From Chitinispirillaceae bacterium (GTDB lineage: Bacteria; Fibrobacterota; Chitinivibrionia; Chitinivibrionales; Chitinispirillaceae), in NCBI GenBank assembly GCA_016926315.1, contig JAFGOU010000316.1, positions 1 through 6,709 on the forward strand: a DNA stretch of 6,709 bases, in the 5' to 3' direction. Position 1 is the stretch's first letter. Each line of letters opens with the position of its first letter. The notes beneath the pieces were generated by a model that saw only the letters and a list, made by a program, of their open reading frames with translations, ran no database searches and had not been told where the DNA came from. Shown here piece by piece: positions 1-5,750 of this stretch. Made by a program: the position numbers and the translations under genes.

Positions 1-174
1 AACCGAGCAGCAAAGAACTGGTTGAAACGAGTGTGAGCTAAACATCACAAAATATGTCTCATTTTTATTGACAGGTTCCGCTGGAACTAATCGTGGCCCG
101 CTGAAACTTCCATGGACACTGGCTAACCATAGAGTCCCTGACCTGGCGACCGTTTCTAACGCCGATCAGGGGGT

Positions 175-186
175 ATGGTCGACCAT
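175..186. promoter_or_regulatory. 12-bp perfect palindrome, possible protein-binding site
   Basis: The bases atggtcgaccat read the same on both strands. The site lies about 180 bp upstream of the sigma-54-like -24 element at 367, a little further than most enhancer-type activator sites but possible with DNA looping. An imperfect hairpin (136-148 / 160-171) lies just before it. A role as activator binding site is inference from position and symmetry only. Confidence 0.2.
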
Positions 187-202
187 TAATGTATTTAGTG
201 CC

Positions 203-308
203 CGTCCGGAAACCCCTGAATTTTGACATTCGTCATTCCGGCCTGCCTTCGCCGTAGCGGCTTCGCGAAGGCAGGCCGGTATGACGTCAGCAGGGGGACT
301 TTTCGGAC
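203..308. repeat. Nested intergenic inverted repeat
   Basis: The core is a 21-base arm at 232-252 that pairs with 265-285 with a single T-T mismatch, around a 12-base centre that is itself partly self-complementary. Outside this, the segment starting cgtccggaaacccctg (about 203-217) is an imperfect reverse complement of cagggggacttttcggac (about 290-308). The whole ~105-bp block is therefore a nested palindrome. The core is bounded by GTCAT and ATGAC, like the second element at 1035-1157. Such blocks usually occur as dispersed, non-coding intergenic repeats. No transposase or inverted-repeat-bounded ORF is present. Confidence 0.7.
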
Positions 309-365
309 AGCATTTTTTACAGTGTCCCATACCGTGATACGCCGTTAATGTCTGACCTGCGCCCC

Positions 366-381
366 AGGCACACCATTTGCT
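366..381 (+). promoter_or_regulatory. Candidate sigma-54 (-24/-12) promoter
   Basis: The bases aGGCACaccatTTGCt match the sigma-54 consensus TGGCAC-N5-TTGCW at every consensus position except the first T. GG at 367-368 and GC at 379-380 are separated by exactly ten bases, as the family requires. Transcription would start near 392, giving a leader of about 80 nt before the ATG at 473. Other intergenic regions were read for GG-N10-GC in a TTGC context and none was seen. The convergent gene at 1244-2575 encodes a sigma-54 activator, which makes this promoter a plausible target. The overlapping extended -10 sigma-70-like element at 390-398 is a competing explanation. Confidence 0.5.
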
Positions 382-389
382 TCATTTTT

Positions 390-398
390 TGCTATACT
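390..398 (+). promoter_or_regulatory. Candidate extended -10 sigma-70-type promoter
   Basis: The bases tgcTATACT form a TGn plus TATACT extended -10 element with no convincing -35 hexamer at the usual 17-bp spacing. Start would be near 405. It lies just downstream of the sigma-54-like site, so the same gene could have two alternative promoters, or only one of the two is real. Confidence 0.35.
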
Positions 399-458
399 TC
401 TGCGTTGCGCCGGAACAATGTTATTGGGTGCCTTGCAGCAGTAACAGACACATCCACC

Positions 459-466
459 GGGGGGGG
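459..466 (+). promoter_or_regulatory. G8 tract acting as ribosome binding site
   Basis: Eight consecutive G bases end six bases before the ATG at 473 and are the only Shine-Dalgarno-like sequence there. They support 473 as the start. A homopolymeric G tract in this position can change length by replication slippage, which would alter leader strength or spacing without changing the protein. Confidence 0.45.
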
Positions 467-472
467 ATCTCA

Positions 473-997
473 ATGGTGCTTACTATGGAATCGCAAACCA
501 GCAGGCAGTATGTTCACTTTAACGGAATCCATCAGGCGACGGTTCCTACCAGCGAAGGGGACATATTAAGGGCATATATTGAATTTGCCTGCCACTATAC
601 CATAAACGACGCGGAAATGTATGAAAATGCGGCCTCGCTCGCACCGCTTGGCGAACAAAAGCAACTGTTTCTGCAACTCGCCTGCCGAAAAATGGTGACC
701 CTGCAACAATTAAAAATAAACCGGGCCACTCCCGCGGTTTCCTATACGCCTTCTAAAAAGACAGGCAACAATTCACTTTCCCGCTATAGTATGGATCTGG
801 AGTCCACGCCGCTGTTGACGCTGGAAGATGCTATCAATCTAGCCTGCTGGCGCGAGAACAAAACGGTTCTTCTCTATGAAAAACTGTCGAAACCATCCAG
901 TCACAAATCAATCACCGCGCTATTCACCTTTTTGATCGAATCGCAGCGTGAAAATCTGAAGTATCTTTCCGGGCTTCAAAATACGACCCCTTATTAA
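473..997 (+). CDS. Degenerate two-repeat ferritin/rubrerythrin-like protein
   Basis: A 174-residue soluble protein with no visible signal peptide or membrane segment. It appears to contain two helical-hairpin repeats (about residues 28-84 and 115-168), each with the rubrerythrin-like pattern of a helix ending in (M/L)YE followed by a second amphipathic helix. In that superfamily each hairpin supplies Glu and ExxH ligands to a di-iron site. Here repeat 2 keeps the first Glu (E128), but its ExxH positions are Q158 and N161. Repeat 1 has T43, K73 and T76 at the equivalent places. A normal di-iron site therefore looks unlikely, and a structural, sensory or partner-binding role is possible. The fold assignment is by eye and moderate. 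The ATG at 473 is chosen over an in-frame TTG at 377, because the latter lies inside the promoter and a G-rich ribosome site (459-466) lies six bases before 473; a second ATG at 485 is also possible. It is convergent with the response regulator gene. Confidence 0.6.
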   Translation: MVLTMESQTSRQYVHFNGIHQATVPTSEGDILRAYIEFACHYTINDAEMYENAASLAPLGEQKQLFLQLACRKMVTLQQLKINRATPAVSYTPSKKTGNNSLSRYSMDLESTPLLTLEDAINLACWRENKTVLLYEKLSKPSSHKSITALFTFLIESQRENLKYLSGLQNTTPY

Positions 998-1034
998 CGG
1001 TTTCATAATGGTATGCGCGAGCTACACCATACCT

Positions 1035-1157
1035 GTCATTTCGACGAACGCAGTGACCCTTCGACAGGCTCAGGACAGGAGAGAAATCTCATTACGGTAA
1101 AGAGATTTCTCTCCTGTCCTGAGCTGTCACCCTGAGCTGTCGAAGGGTCGAAATGAC
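1035..1157. repeat. Large nested inverted repeat between convergent genes
   Basis: The inner arms, 1068-1090 and 1102-1124, are perfectly complementary over 23 bases around an 11-base loop. Further out, cccttcgacag (1057-1067) pairs with 1137-1147, and gtcatttcgac (1035-1045) pairs with 1147-1157. The right arm lacks the ~11 bases that separate the two outer segments on the left, and it carries an 11-bp direct repeat, cctgagctgtc, at 1118-1128 and 1131-1141. The terminal GTCATTTCG resembles the end of the element at 232-285, so both may belong to one family of dispersed intergenic repeats. The location between two converging genes would also let the hairpin act as a bidirectional transcription barrier, although there is no clear T-run. 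Confidence 0.75.
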
Positions 1158-1243
1158 AATACCCTTTCCACAATCATGTGCTGACAATTTTGAGACCGTT
1201 AATACACCAGGAAAACAATCGGGAGAGGCTCCGACAGACCCTG

Positions 1244-2575
1244 CTATATTGAATCAGGAACGGGATGCTTTCCGAGCTTGCGGTACAGTGAAGCCAGGGA
1301 TATGCCGAGCAGCTTGCTCGCCTTGTTCTTGTCGCCCTTACACGCCGCCACGACCTTGACAAGGTGCTGTTTTTCCACTTCATCGAGGGGTAGCATCGCA
1401 TCATCCGGAGCCTGGCCGGCTACTCCCCTGTCAAGACCAGGGAAATGACCGGGAACCAGTTCGGCACCCTGCGCCAGAAGCTGCGCCCGTTCCAGCATGT
1501 TCTTGAGTTCTCGGATATTGCCGGGCCAGGCATACTCCTGCAGCAGGGTGACCACCTCTTTGCGCAACGGCAACCGCGTATAGCCGAACTCCCTGAGAAG
1601 GTTTTCCGCGAGCGGTCCGATGTCCTCCCTGCGCGACCGGAGCGCCGGAACGGCAATCGGGAAAATATGAATCCGGTAGTACAGGTCTTTTCTGAATGTG
1701 CCTTTCTCCGTCTCCCCGAGCAGGTCCTTGTTCGACGCGCACATGAGCCTGAAATCGCTCTGCCTGACCCTGTTTTCGCCGATACGGCGATAGGTTTTCT
1801 CTTCAATCGTCTTTAAGAGCTGGGTCTGTACCGAAAGGTCCATGTCGCCGATCTCATCGAGGAACAGGGTCCCCTTGTCCGCCATTTCAATGAGTCCTTC
1901 ACGGTCGGCAACCGCCGAGGTGAATGACCCCTTGGTGTGGCCGTACAGTTCGCTGCGCAGCAGGTCGCCTTTGAGGCAGGAACAGTTGAGTTCAACGAAC
2001 GGTTCGGTTTTCCGGCCGCTATGTTCGTGGATCCATCGTGCCAGAACGCCTTTGCCCGTGCCGGTTTCTCCCTGGATGAGCAGCGGGGTATCGCTTTCAG
2101 CGGCGACCCGTATATGGTCGAGCAAGGCGGAGATTTCACCGCTTGACCCGAAAAATGGCGCGGCGTTCTGTGTTAGGCGGCGCCTGACCGAATCGCGTCG
2201 CCGCAGGGCCCCCACCTCTATCGCCCGTTCCAGGCACGCTTCCAGGTTTTCGATTTCAACGGGCTTTATAAGAAAATTTTCCGCCCCGGATTTCATGGCC
2301 GCGACGGCCGTGGGCACGTCGTTTTTTCCGGTGATGACGATCACCGGAAGATTGGGATACGCCGCTTTTAATTCCGGAATCCAGTCGAGCGCATTGCCGT
2401 CGGGCAACTTGAAATCAAGAAGCACCGCATCAAACGTGTCGTTTTGCACGACACTGCGGCCCTGTTTCAAATTCTGCGCGGTAGCAACCGAATATCCCGC
2501 TCCCGAAAGGGAACGTTCATAGCCAAAGCGCGTGGCGTCATCATCTTCAACCAGGAGGATTTTTATTTTTTCCAT
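1244..2575 (-). CDS. NtrC-family sigma-54-dependent response regulator
   Basis: A 443-residue cytoplasmic two-component regulator that should activate RNA polymerase holding sigma-54, using ATP hydrolysis after phosphorylation. The receiver domain (about 1-120) has the acidic pair D11/D12, phospho-acceptor D54 in LLDFKLPDG, T82 and K104. The AAA+ domain (about 140-380) has Walker A GETGTGKG at 169-176, Walker B LFLDE with D240/E241, a sensor I Asn at 282, arginine-finger candidates R295/R301 and sensor II WPGNIREL with R355. The C-terminal Fis-type helix-turn-helix spans about 399-436. The sigma-54-contact loop reads GSFTSA (216-221) rather than the common GAFTGA. Start: the reading frame stays open upstream to 2704, but the conserved receiver domain begins MEKIKILLVEDD at 2575. 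No histidine kinase is present in the window. It is convergent with the ferritin-like gene, which carries a sigma-54-like promoter, and divergent from the U32 gene. Confidence 0.95.
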   Translation of the reverse strand: MEKIKILLVEDDDATRFGYERSLSGAGYSVATAQNLKQGRSVVQNDTFDAVLLDFKLPDGNALDWIPELKAAYPNLPVIVITGKNDVPTAVAAMKSGAENFLIKPVEIENLEACLERAIEVGALRRRDSVRRRLTQNAAPFFGSSGEISALLDHIRVAAESDTPLLIQGETGTGKGVLARWIHEHSGRKTEPFVELNCSCLKGDLLRSELYGHTKGSFTSAVADREGLIEMADKGTLFLDEIGDMDLSVQTQLLKTIEEKTYRRIGENRVRQSDFRLMCASNKDLLGETEKGTFRKDLYYRIHIFPIAVPALRSRREDIGPLAENLLREFGYTRLPLRKEVVTLLQEYAWPGNIRELKNMLERAQLLAQGAELVPGHFPGLDRGVAGQAPDDAMLPLDEVEKQHLVKVVAACKGDKNKASKLLGISLASLYRKLGKHPVPDSI

Positions 2576-2839
2576 AAACGGACTTTCGATGTTCGATGAA
2601 TGTGCGGGCTGGCGCCCGGGAGGGGTAATATACTTGATCCCCGGCATTACCATACGGGTATCTTCGGTGTTCGTTCGGGGGCGGTTGAAGTAACCGGACA
2701 CCAATCATGATGGGCGCCTTCCGCTGTTCATACATTCTAACATCGCCTATTATCAGCCCCTTATTGTTCGGGCCCGGGCCGCGGGAAGGCATCCGCGTCC
2801 TTGCACAAACGACACAACGGGAAGTATTCTTCATTAACC
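2576..2839. other. Divergent intergenic region, regulator and U32 gene
   Basis: These 264 bases separate the divergently transcribed response regulator and U32 genes. No gene is supported. A TATATT-like -10 on the minus strand (near 2630) could serve the regulator, but no good -35 accompanies it. A GC-only 10-bp palindrome, ggcccgggcc, lies at 2771-2780. No sigma-54 GG-N10-GC element was found on either strand here, so the regulator does not obviously control itself or the U32 gene. Confidence 0.5.
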
Positions 2840-4057
2840 ATGAAACTCAGCGTCCCCTGCACCTTCGCTCCCGGTCTTGTCGAACAGCTTTCGGCCTTTC
2901 CCCCGGTGGCGGAAGTTTACGGCCGCATCGAGAACGGCTGGATCGGCGGCGGCAGGAGCTCCTACACCCTGCGCCGCGCGTCGCGAGAGACGCTTGCCGC
3001 GACGGTCGCCGAATGCAGGGAGCGCGGTATTGCCTTCAACTACCTTCTGAACGCAGCGTCGCTCTACGGCATGGAGCAGTCACGCCAGGGCCAGCGCCGC
3101 ATCAGGGCGACCCTCGACGCGCTTTCCGCCCTCGGTATTCCCTGGCTCACGGTCTCCCTGCCCTACCTTCTGCGCCTTGTCAAGTTACAGTATCCGCAGT
3201 TCAGGGTCAAGGCCGGGGTTTTCGCGCAGATCGACACGCCGGAAAAGGCGCGGCGCTGGGAGGAGCTCGGGGCCGACGCGCTCTGCATCAGCGCGATCGC
3301 CTGCAACCGCGACTTTACAACCCTCAAAGCGATACGCTCGGCCGTCTCCTGCGACCTGCAGCTCATCGCCAATGCCGCGTGCATCCCTTCATGCGTCTAC
3401 GAGCACACGCACATGGACCTGCTCTCCTCAAGTTCGCATAAAAACGCGCCGCACGGCGGCTTCTGCCTCGACTACTGTTTTCTCCAGTGTTCGGCCCTCA
3501 GGCTGCGGCAGCCCGACTACTTCATCAAATCGATCTGGATCAGGCCCGAGGACCTTCATATATACGAGGCGATCGGGTACTCCTGGTTCAAGCTGGTGGA
3601 ACGGAGCTGTCCGGCCGACCTGCTGCTGCGGCGGGTTGCGGCATACGCCGGACGGTCGTTCGACGGCAACCTCTGGGAACTGGTCGGACCGGTTGCGTTT
3701 ACGCCCGACAAACGCGCCACGCCGCTCAGGGTAAAACTCCGCACGCTCTTTGCCATGGCCCGTCCCTGGGTCGCGCGGCCCCAAAGCCTTGCCGCGGTGG
3801 CCGCCTATGCCGGTGCGGTCACGAGCATCGATTACTCCCGTGAAACCGCTCCGGTGTATATCGACAACAAAAAACTCGACGGATTTCTCGAGGGAATCAG
3901 GGGCCGCGGCTGCTCCCCCGCGTCATGCGTTGACTGCGATTACTGCGGGGAGTGGCGGGAACGGTCGGTGACACTCGACGAACCCTGGCGACAGGGCCTT
4001 CTTGCAGAGGCCGCGGAGCTTGACACAGGGCTTCTTGACGGCGGTCACTGGAAGTGA
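2840..4057 (+). CDS. U32-family (UbiU/UbiV/collagenase-like) Fe-S protein
   Basis: A 405-residue soluble protein resembling the U32 'peptidase' family. The N-terminal half looks like a TIM-barrel-type fold with VYGR and GGGRSSY near 26-42, FNYLLNA at 66-72 and a VKAGVFAQIDTPEKARRWEELGADALCIS segment near 123-151. The hallmark region is NAACIPSCVYEHTH (178-191) followed by FCLDYCFLQC (208-217), giving C181, C185, C209, C213 and C217 as candidate Fe-S ligands. A second group, C358-x4-C363-x2-C366-x2-C369, sits near the C-terminus. Characterised U32 proteins such as UbiU/UbiV, RlhA and TrhP bind or are proposed to bind Fe-S and carry out oxygen-independent hydroxylation rather than proteolysis. 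A similar role on a lipid or polyketide intermediate is inference from the neighbours. Start: ATG 2840 begins the conserved MKLSVP; an in-frame TTG at 2801 would add 13 residues, and neither has a strong ribosome site. It ends 8 bp from the convergent ketosynthase gene. Confidence 0.8.
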   Translation: MKLSVPCTFAPGLVEQLSAFPPVAEVYGRIENGWIGGGRSSYTLRRASRETLAATVAECRERGIAFNYLLNAASLYGMEQSRQGQRRIRATLDALSALGIPWLTVSLPYLLRLVKLQYPQFRVKAGVFAQIDTPEKARRWEELGADALCISAIACNRDFTTLKAIRSAVSCDLQLIANAACIPSCVYEHTHMDLLSSSSHKNAPHGGFCLDYCFLQCSALRLRQPDYFIKSIWIRPEDLHIYEAIGYSWFKLVERSCPADLLLRRVAAYAGRSFDGNLWELVGPVAFTPDKRATPLRVKLRTLFAMARPWVARPQSLAAVAAYAGAVTSIDYSRETAPVYIDNKKLDGFLEGIRGRGCSPASCVDCDYCGEWRERSVTLDEPWRQGLLAEAAELDTGLLDGGHWK

Positions 4058-4061
4058 CCGC
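4041..4061. terminator. Hairpin between converging U32 and ketosynthase genes
   Basis: A perfect 9-bp stem (gcggtcact at 4041-4049 with agtgaccgc at 4053-4061) closes a three-base loop. It spans the U32 stop codon (4055-4057) and ends a few bases before the ketosynthase stop (4066-4068). A shared, bidirectional terminator fits the position, but no long T-run follows on either strand. Confidence 0.4.
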
Positions 4062-4065
4062 GCAG

Positions 4066-5403
4066 TTATTCCACCCTTGACAGAAGCAGCGCCGCGTTGT
4101 GCCCCCCAAAGGCGAATGAGTGGGAGATCGCGTTCGTGACCGCAACGTCCTTCGCGGCGAAAACAAAATGCAGGTCGGCGACCGGATCGCAGAGGTTCGC
4201 GCAGCCGTGGACCTTCTGATCGCGAAGGGTAAGCGCGGTCACCGCGGCCTCGATCGCGCCTGCCGCACCCACGGTATGGCCGATAAGCGACTTTGTCGCG
4301 TTGACCACCGGACGTTTTCCAAAAAGGCGGGCGATGACCCCGGCCTCGATGTCGTCGTTGACGACGGTTCCGGTGCCGTGGGTGTTGATGTAATCGACGG
4401 CAGACGGGGAAATACCTGCCTTGTCCATGAGTCCGGCGAGCATCCGTTCAATCTGCTGCGCCGAAGGGTCGATAGCCATGGCGCTGTGGGCGTCGAACGT
4501 TTCGGCGTATCCCAGAATTTCCGCGATCGGCGCGGCCCCGCGATTCAGCGCATGCCCGCGTTCTTCGAGCACAAGCACGCCGCACCCCCCTTCGGCGAAC
4601 AAAAATCCGCTGCGGTTACGATCAAACGGCCCCTTGACGGTCGCCCCATCCTCGCCCGTGCTCACCAGCGTACGGGCGATATCGAACGCGCGGAAAACGC
4701 CGCCGTAGTCGTCGGCAAGGTATTCGACCCCGCCCGCAAGGACCAGGTCGCCTTCTCCCCGGGCGATCGCCTCAAACGCCTCTCCTACTGCCATGGTGCC
4801 GGCGGCGCACGCGCCGCCGATGGTACGGTTGACCCCGGTCATGGAGTACTTGATACCAAGCGCGGCCGACGCGCCGTTGGGCATGGACATGGACACGGCA
4901 AAGGGGCTGAACCGCGGCGCACAACGGACAAAGGGGAATACCGGAACCGGCGGCATGGTGTCGCGCCGGAGCGCCTGCTGCAGCGGTGCGTAGAGCTGAT
5001 GGCCCTCGTTTGACGCAAAACTGCAGACCCCGCCCATGCCGGTTCCCAGGTACACGGCACTCCGGGCCGCCTCAACCCCTTTGAGCGCAAAAGCATTTCT
5101 TTTTTCATCGGCAACGGCCGGGTCCAGACCCGCCTGGCTGAGCGCCTGCCACGACGCGGCGACCGCAAGTTTTGCCGTCATATCGAGCTGCATCACCTCC
5201 ACGCGCGACAGCGGGTAGCGGGCCCAGTCGATTTCCGGAAGCGGCGCCCATACGGTTGAAACGGGATTGAAATAGAGCGACCAGTGCGGGGGAACAGGCG
5301 CGACCACGGTGGTAAGGGCGAGCGCATTGTTCCAGAAGGCGTCGCGATCAGGGCTTCCCGGCGCCACGATGCCGATCCCGGTGATCACGACGCGGCGTTT
5401 CAT
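4066..5403 (-). CDS. FabF-like beta-ketoacyl-ACP synthase (KAS II type)
   Basis: A 445-residue condensing enzyme that should join malonyl-ACP to an acyl chain with loss of CO2. All catalytic landmarks are visible: nucleophile C199 in GGACAAGTMA, first His H342 in NTHGTGT, K371 and second His H376 in KSLIGHTVGAAG, and the glycine-rich FAFGGHNAAL near the end (430-439). It is longer than the roughly 410 residues usual for housekeeping FabF. The region 30-80 is divergent, with an aromatic/proline-rich stretch (VPPHWSLYFNP), suggesting a specialised rather than a housekeeping enzyme. The gene lies five bases downstream of the acyl carrier protein gene and has no clear ribosome site of its own, so translational coupling in an ACP-ketosynthase operon is likely. 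Its 3' end converges on the U32 gene. A chain-length-factor identity is unlikely because the active-site Cys is present. Confidence 0.93.
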   Translation of the reverse strand: MKRRVVITGIGIVAPGSPDRDAFWNNALALTTVVAPVPPHWSLYFNPVSTVWAPLPEIDWARYPLSRVEVMQLDMTAKLAVAASWQALSQAGLDPAVADEKRNAFALKGVEAARSAVYLGTGMGGVCSFASNEGHQLYAPLQQALRRDTMPPVPVFPFVRCAPRFSPFAVSMSMPNGASAALGIKYSMTGVNRTIGGACAAGTMAVGEAFEAIARGEGDLVLAGGVEYLADDYGGVFRAFDIARTLVSTGEDGATVKGPFDRNRSGFLFAEGGCGVLVLEERGHALNRGAAPIAEILGYAETFDAHSAMAIDPSAQQIERMLAGLMDKAGISPSAVDYINTHGTGTVVNDDIEAGVIARLFGKRPVVNATKSLIGHTVGAAGAIEAAVTALTLRDQKVHGCANLCDPVADLHFVFAAKDVAVTNAISHSFAFGGHNAALLLSRVE

Positions 5404-5408
5404 GGCGC

Positions 5409-5660
5409 TCAGGCCGCCGCGTTGAGGTGTTTATTGACAAACCGCACCGCGTCGCCAACGGTCGTGATCTTCTCCTCCCGCTCGTCGGGAAGCGTGGTGC
5501 CGAGTTCTTCGTCGAGCATCATGAGCAGCGATACCAGATCGAGTGAATCCGCCCCGAGGTCCTCGCGGAGTCGGCTTTCCATGGTGATCTTTTCCACGTC
5601 GATCCGCAGCACCTCGGCGGTCGCTTTTCTCACCCGCTCAAACAGCGTCTGTTCGTCCAT
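5409..5660 (-). CDS. Acyl carrier protein
   Basis: An 83-residue acidic four-helix carrier protein. The GADSLDLVSLL motif places the phosphopantetheine attachment Ser at residue 39. It should be converted to the holo form by a phosphopantetheinyl transferase, which is not in the window. The length and an MDEQTLFERVRKATAEVL-like first helix match the FabF-associated ACP type. The gene is first in an operon with the ketosynthase and divergent from the type III PKS gene, so it probably carries the chain for the ketosynthase and perhaps hands it to the PKS. The Ala-rich tail (HLNAAA) is a small peculiarity. The start codon follows a GGAA-type weak ribosome site. Confidence 0.95.
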   Translation of the reverse strand: MDEQTLFERVRKATAEVLRIDVEKITMESRLREDLGADSLDLVSLLMMLDEELGTTLPDEREEKITTVGDAVRFVNKHLNAAA

Positions 5661-5693
5661 GGGATTCCATTCTATTTTCAGCCGGGTATGCCG

Positions 5694-5709
5694 ACCGGTC
5701 CGGACCGGT
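5694..5709. promoter_or_regulatory. 16-bp perfect palindrome in divergent promoter
   Basis: The bases accggtccggaccggt are identical on both strands and contain two ACCGGT hexamers, themselves palindromic, around a central CCGG. The site is in the 90-bp gap between the ACP operon (minus) and the type III PKS gene (plus). It abuts a TAATAT/TATATT -10-like stretch (5709-5717) that would start transcription near 5725. A dimeric repressor or activator bound here could control both directions. No regulator gene for it is identified in the window. Confidence 0.45.
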
Positions 5710-5717
5710 AATATATT
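5709..5717 (+). promoter_or_regulatory. Candidate -10 element for the type III PKS gene
   Basis: The bases taatatatt give either TAATAT or TATATT, 26-34 bases before the likely transcript leader and about 34-42 bases before the ATG at 5751. No good -35 hexamer is visible at 17 bp, consistent with an activator- or repressor-controlled promoter given the adjoining palindrome. Assignment is by sequence resemblance only. Confidence 0.3.
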
Positions 5718-5750
5718 TTCCAGACCATCTCCAACGAAAAGATTTTACCC

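Larger units (their letters stand above)
1..472. other. Non-coding region upstream of the ferritin-like gene
   Basis: No convincing gene is present in these 472 bases. The first ~40 bases could be the 3' end of an upstream plus-strand gene: one frame reads PSSKELVETSVS and stops at 39-41, another reads NRAAKNWLKRV and stops at 34-36. Too little is present to choose. The rest holds an imperfect hairpin (136-148 against 160-171), a 12-bp palindrome (175-186), a large nested inverted repeat (203-308), overlapping promoter candidates (366-398) and a G8 tract just before the first gene. The base composition is visibly more AT-rich than the genes on the right side of the window. Confidence 0.6.

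Noticed and set aside
377..472. Upstream-extended start (TTG) for the ferritin-like protein
   Set aside because: The codon lies inside the sigma-54-like promoter and upstream of the sigma-70-like start. The extra 32 residues lack family similarity, and the G8 ribosome site points to 473.
1035..1157. CRISPR-like repeat or insertion sequence
   Set aside because: The structure is one inverted repeat and one short direct duplication, with no regular spacers, no transposase and no target-site duplication visible.
1842..2522. 226-codon open frame on the plus strand
   Set aside because: It is antisense to the receiver and AAA+ parts of the response regulator, which has every catalytic motif. The frame is low complexity, rich in Ser/Arg, and has no recognisable domain.
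2576..2704. N-terminal extension of the response regulator
   Set aside because: The frame is open, but the receiver domain begins at the Met encoded at 2573-2575 as in other family members. The extension is Pro/Arg-rich and featureless.
2547..2834. 95-codon minus-strand open frame in the divergent region
   Set aside because: It overlaps the start of the response regulator in another frame, has no motif, and occupies the region where two divergent promoters are expected.
4120..5013. 297-codon open frame on the plus strand
   Set aside because: It is exactly antisense to the well-supported ketosynthase, has Arg/Gly/His-rich content without motifs, and is typical of antisense frames in GC-rich genes.
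4066..5403. Chain length factor (inactive ketosynthase partner)
   Set aside because: The active-site Cys199, His342, Lys371 and His376 are all present, so it should be a catalytically active ketosynthase.
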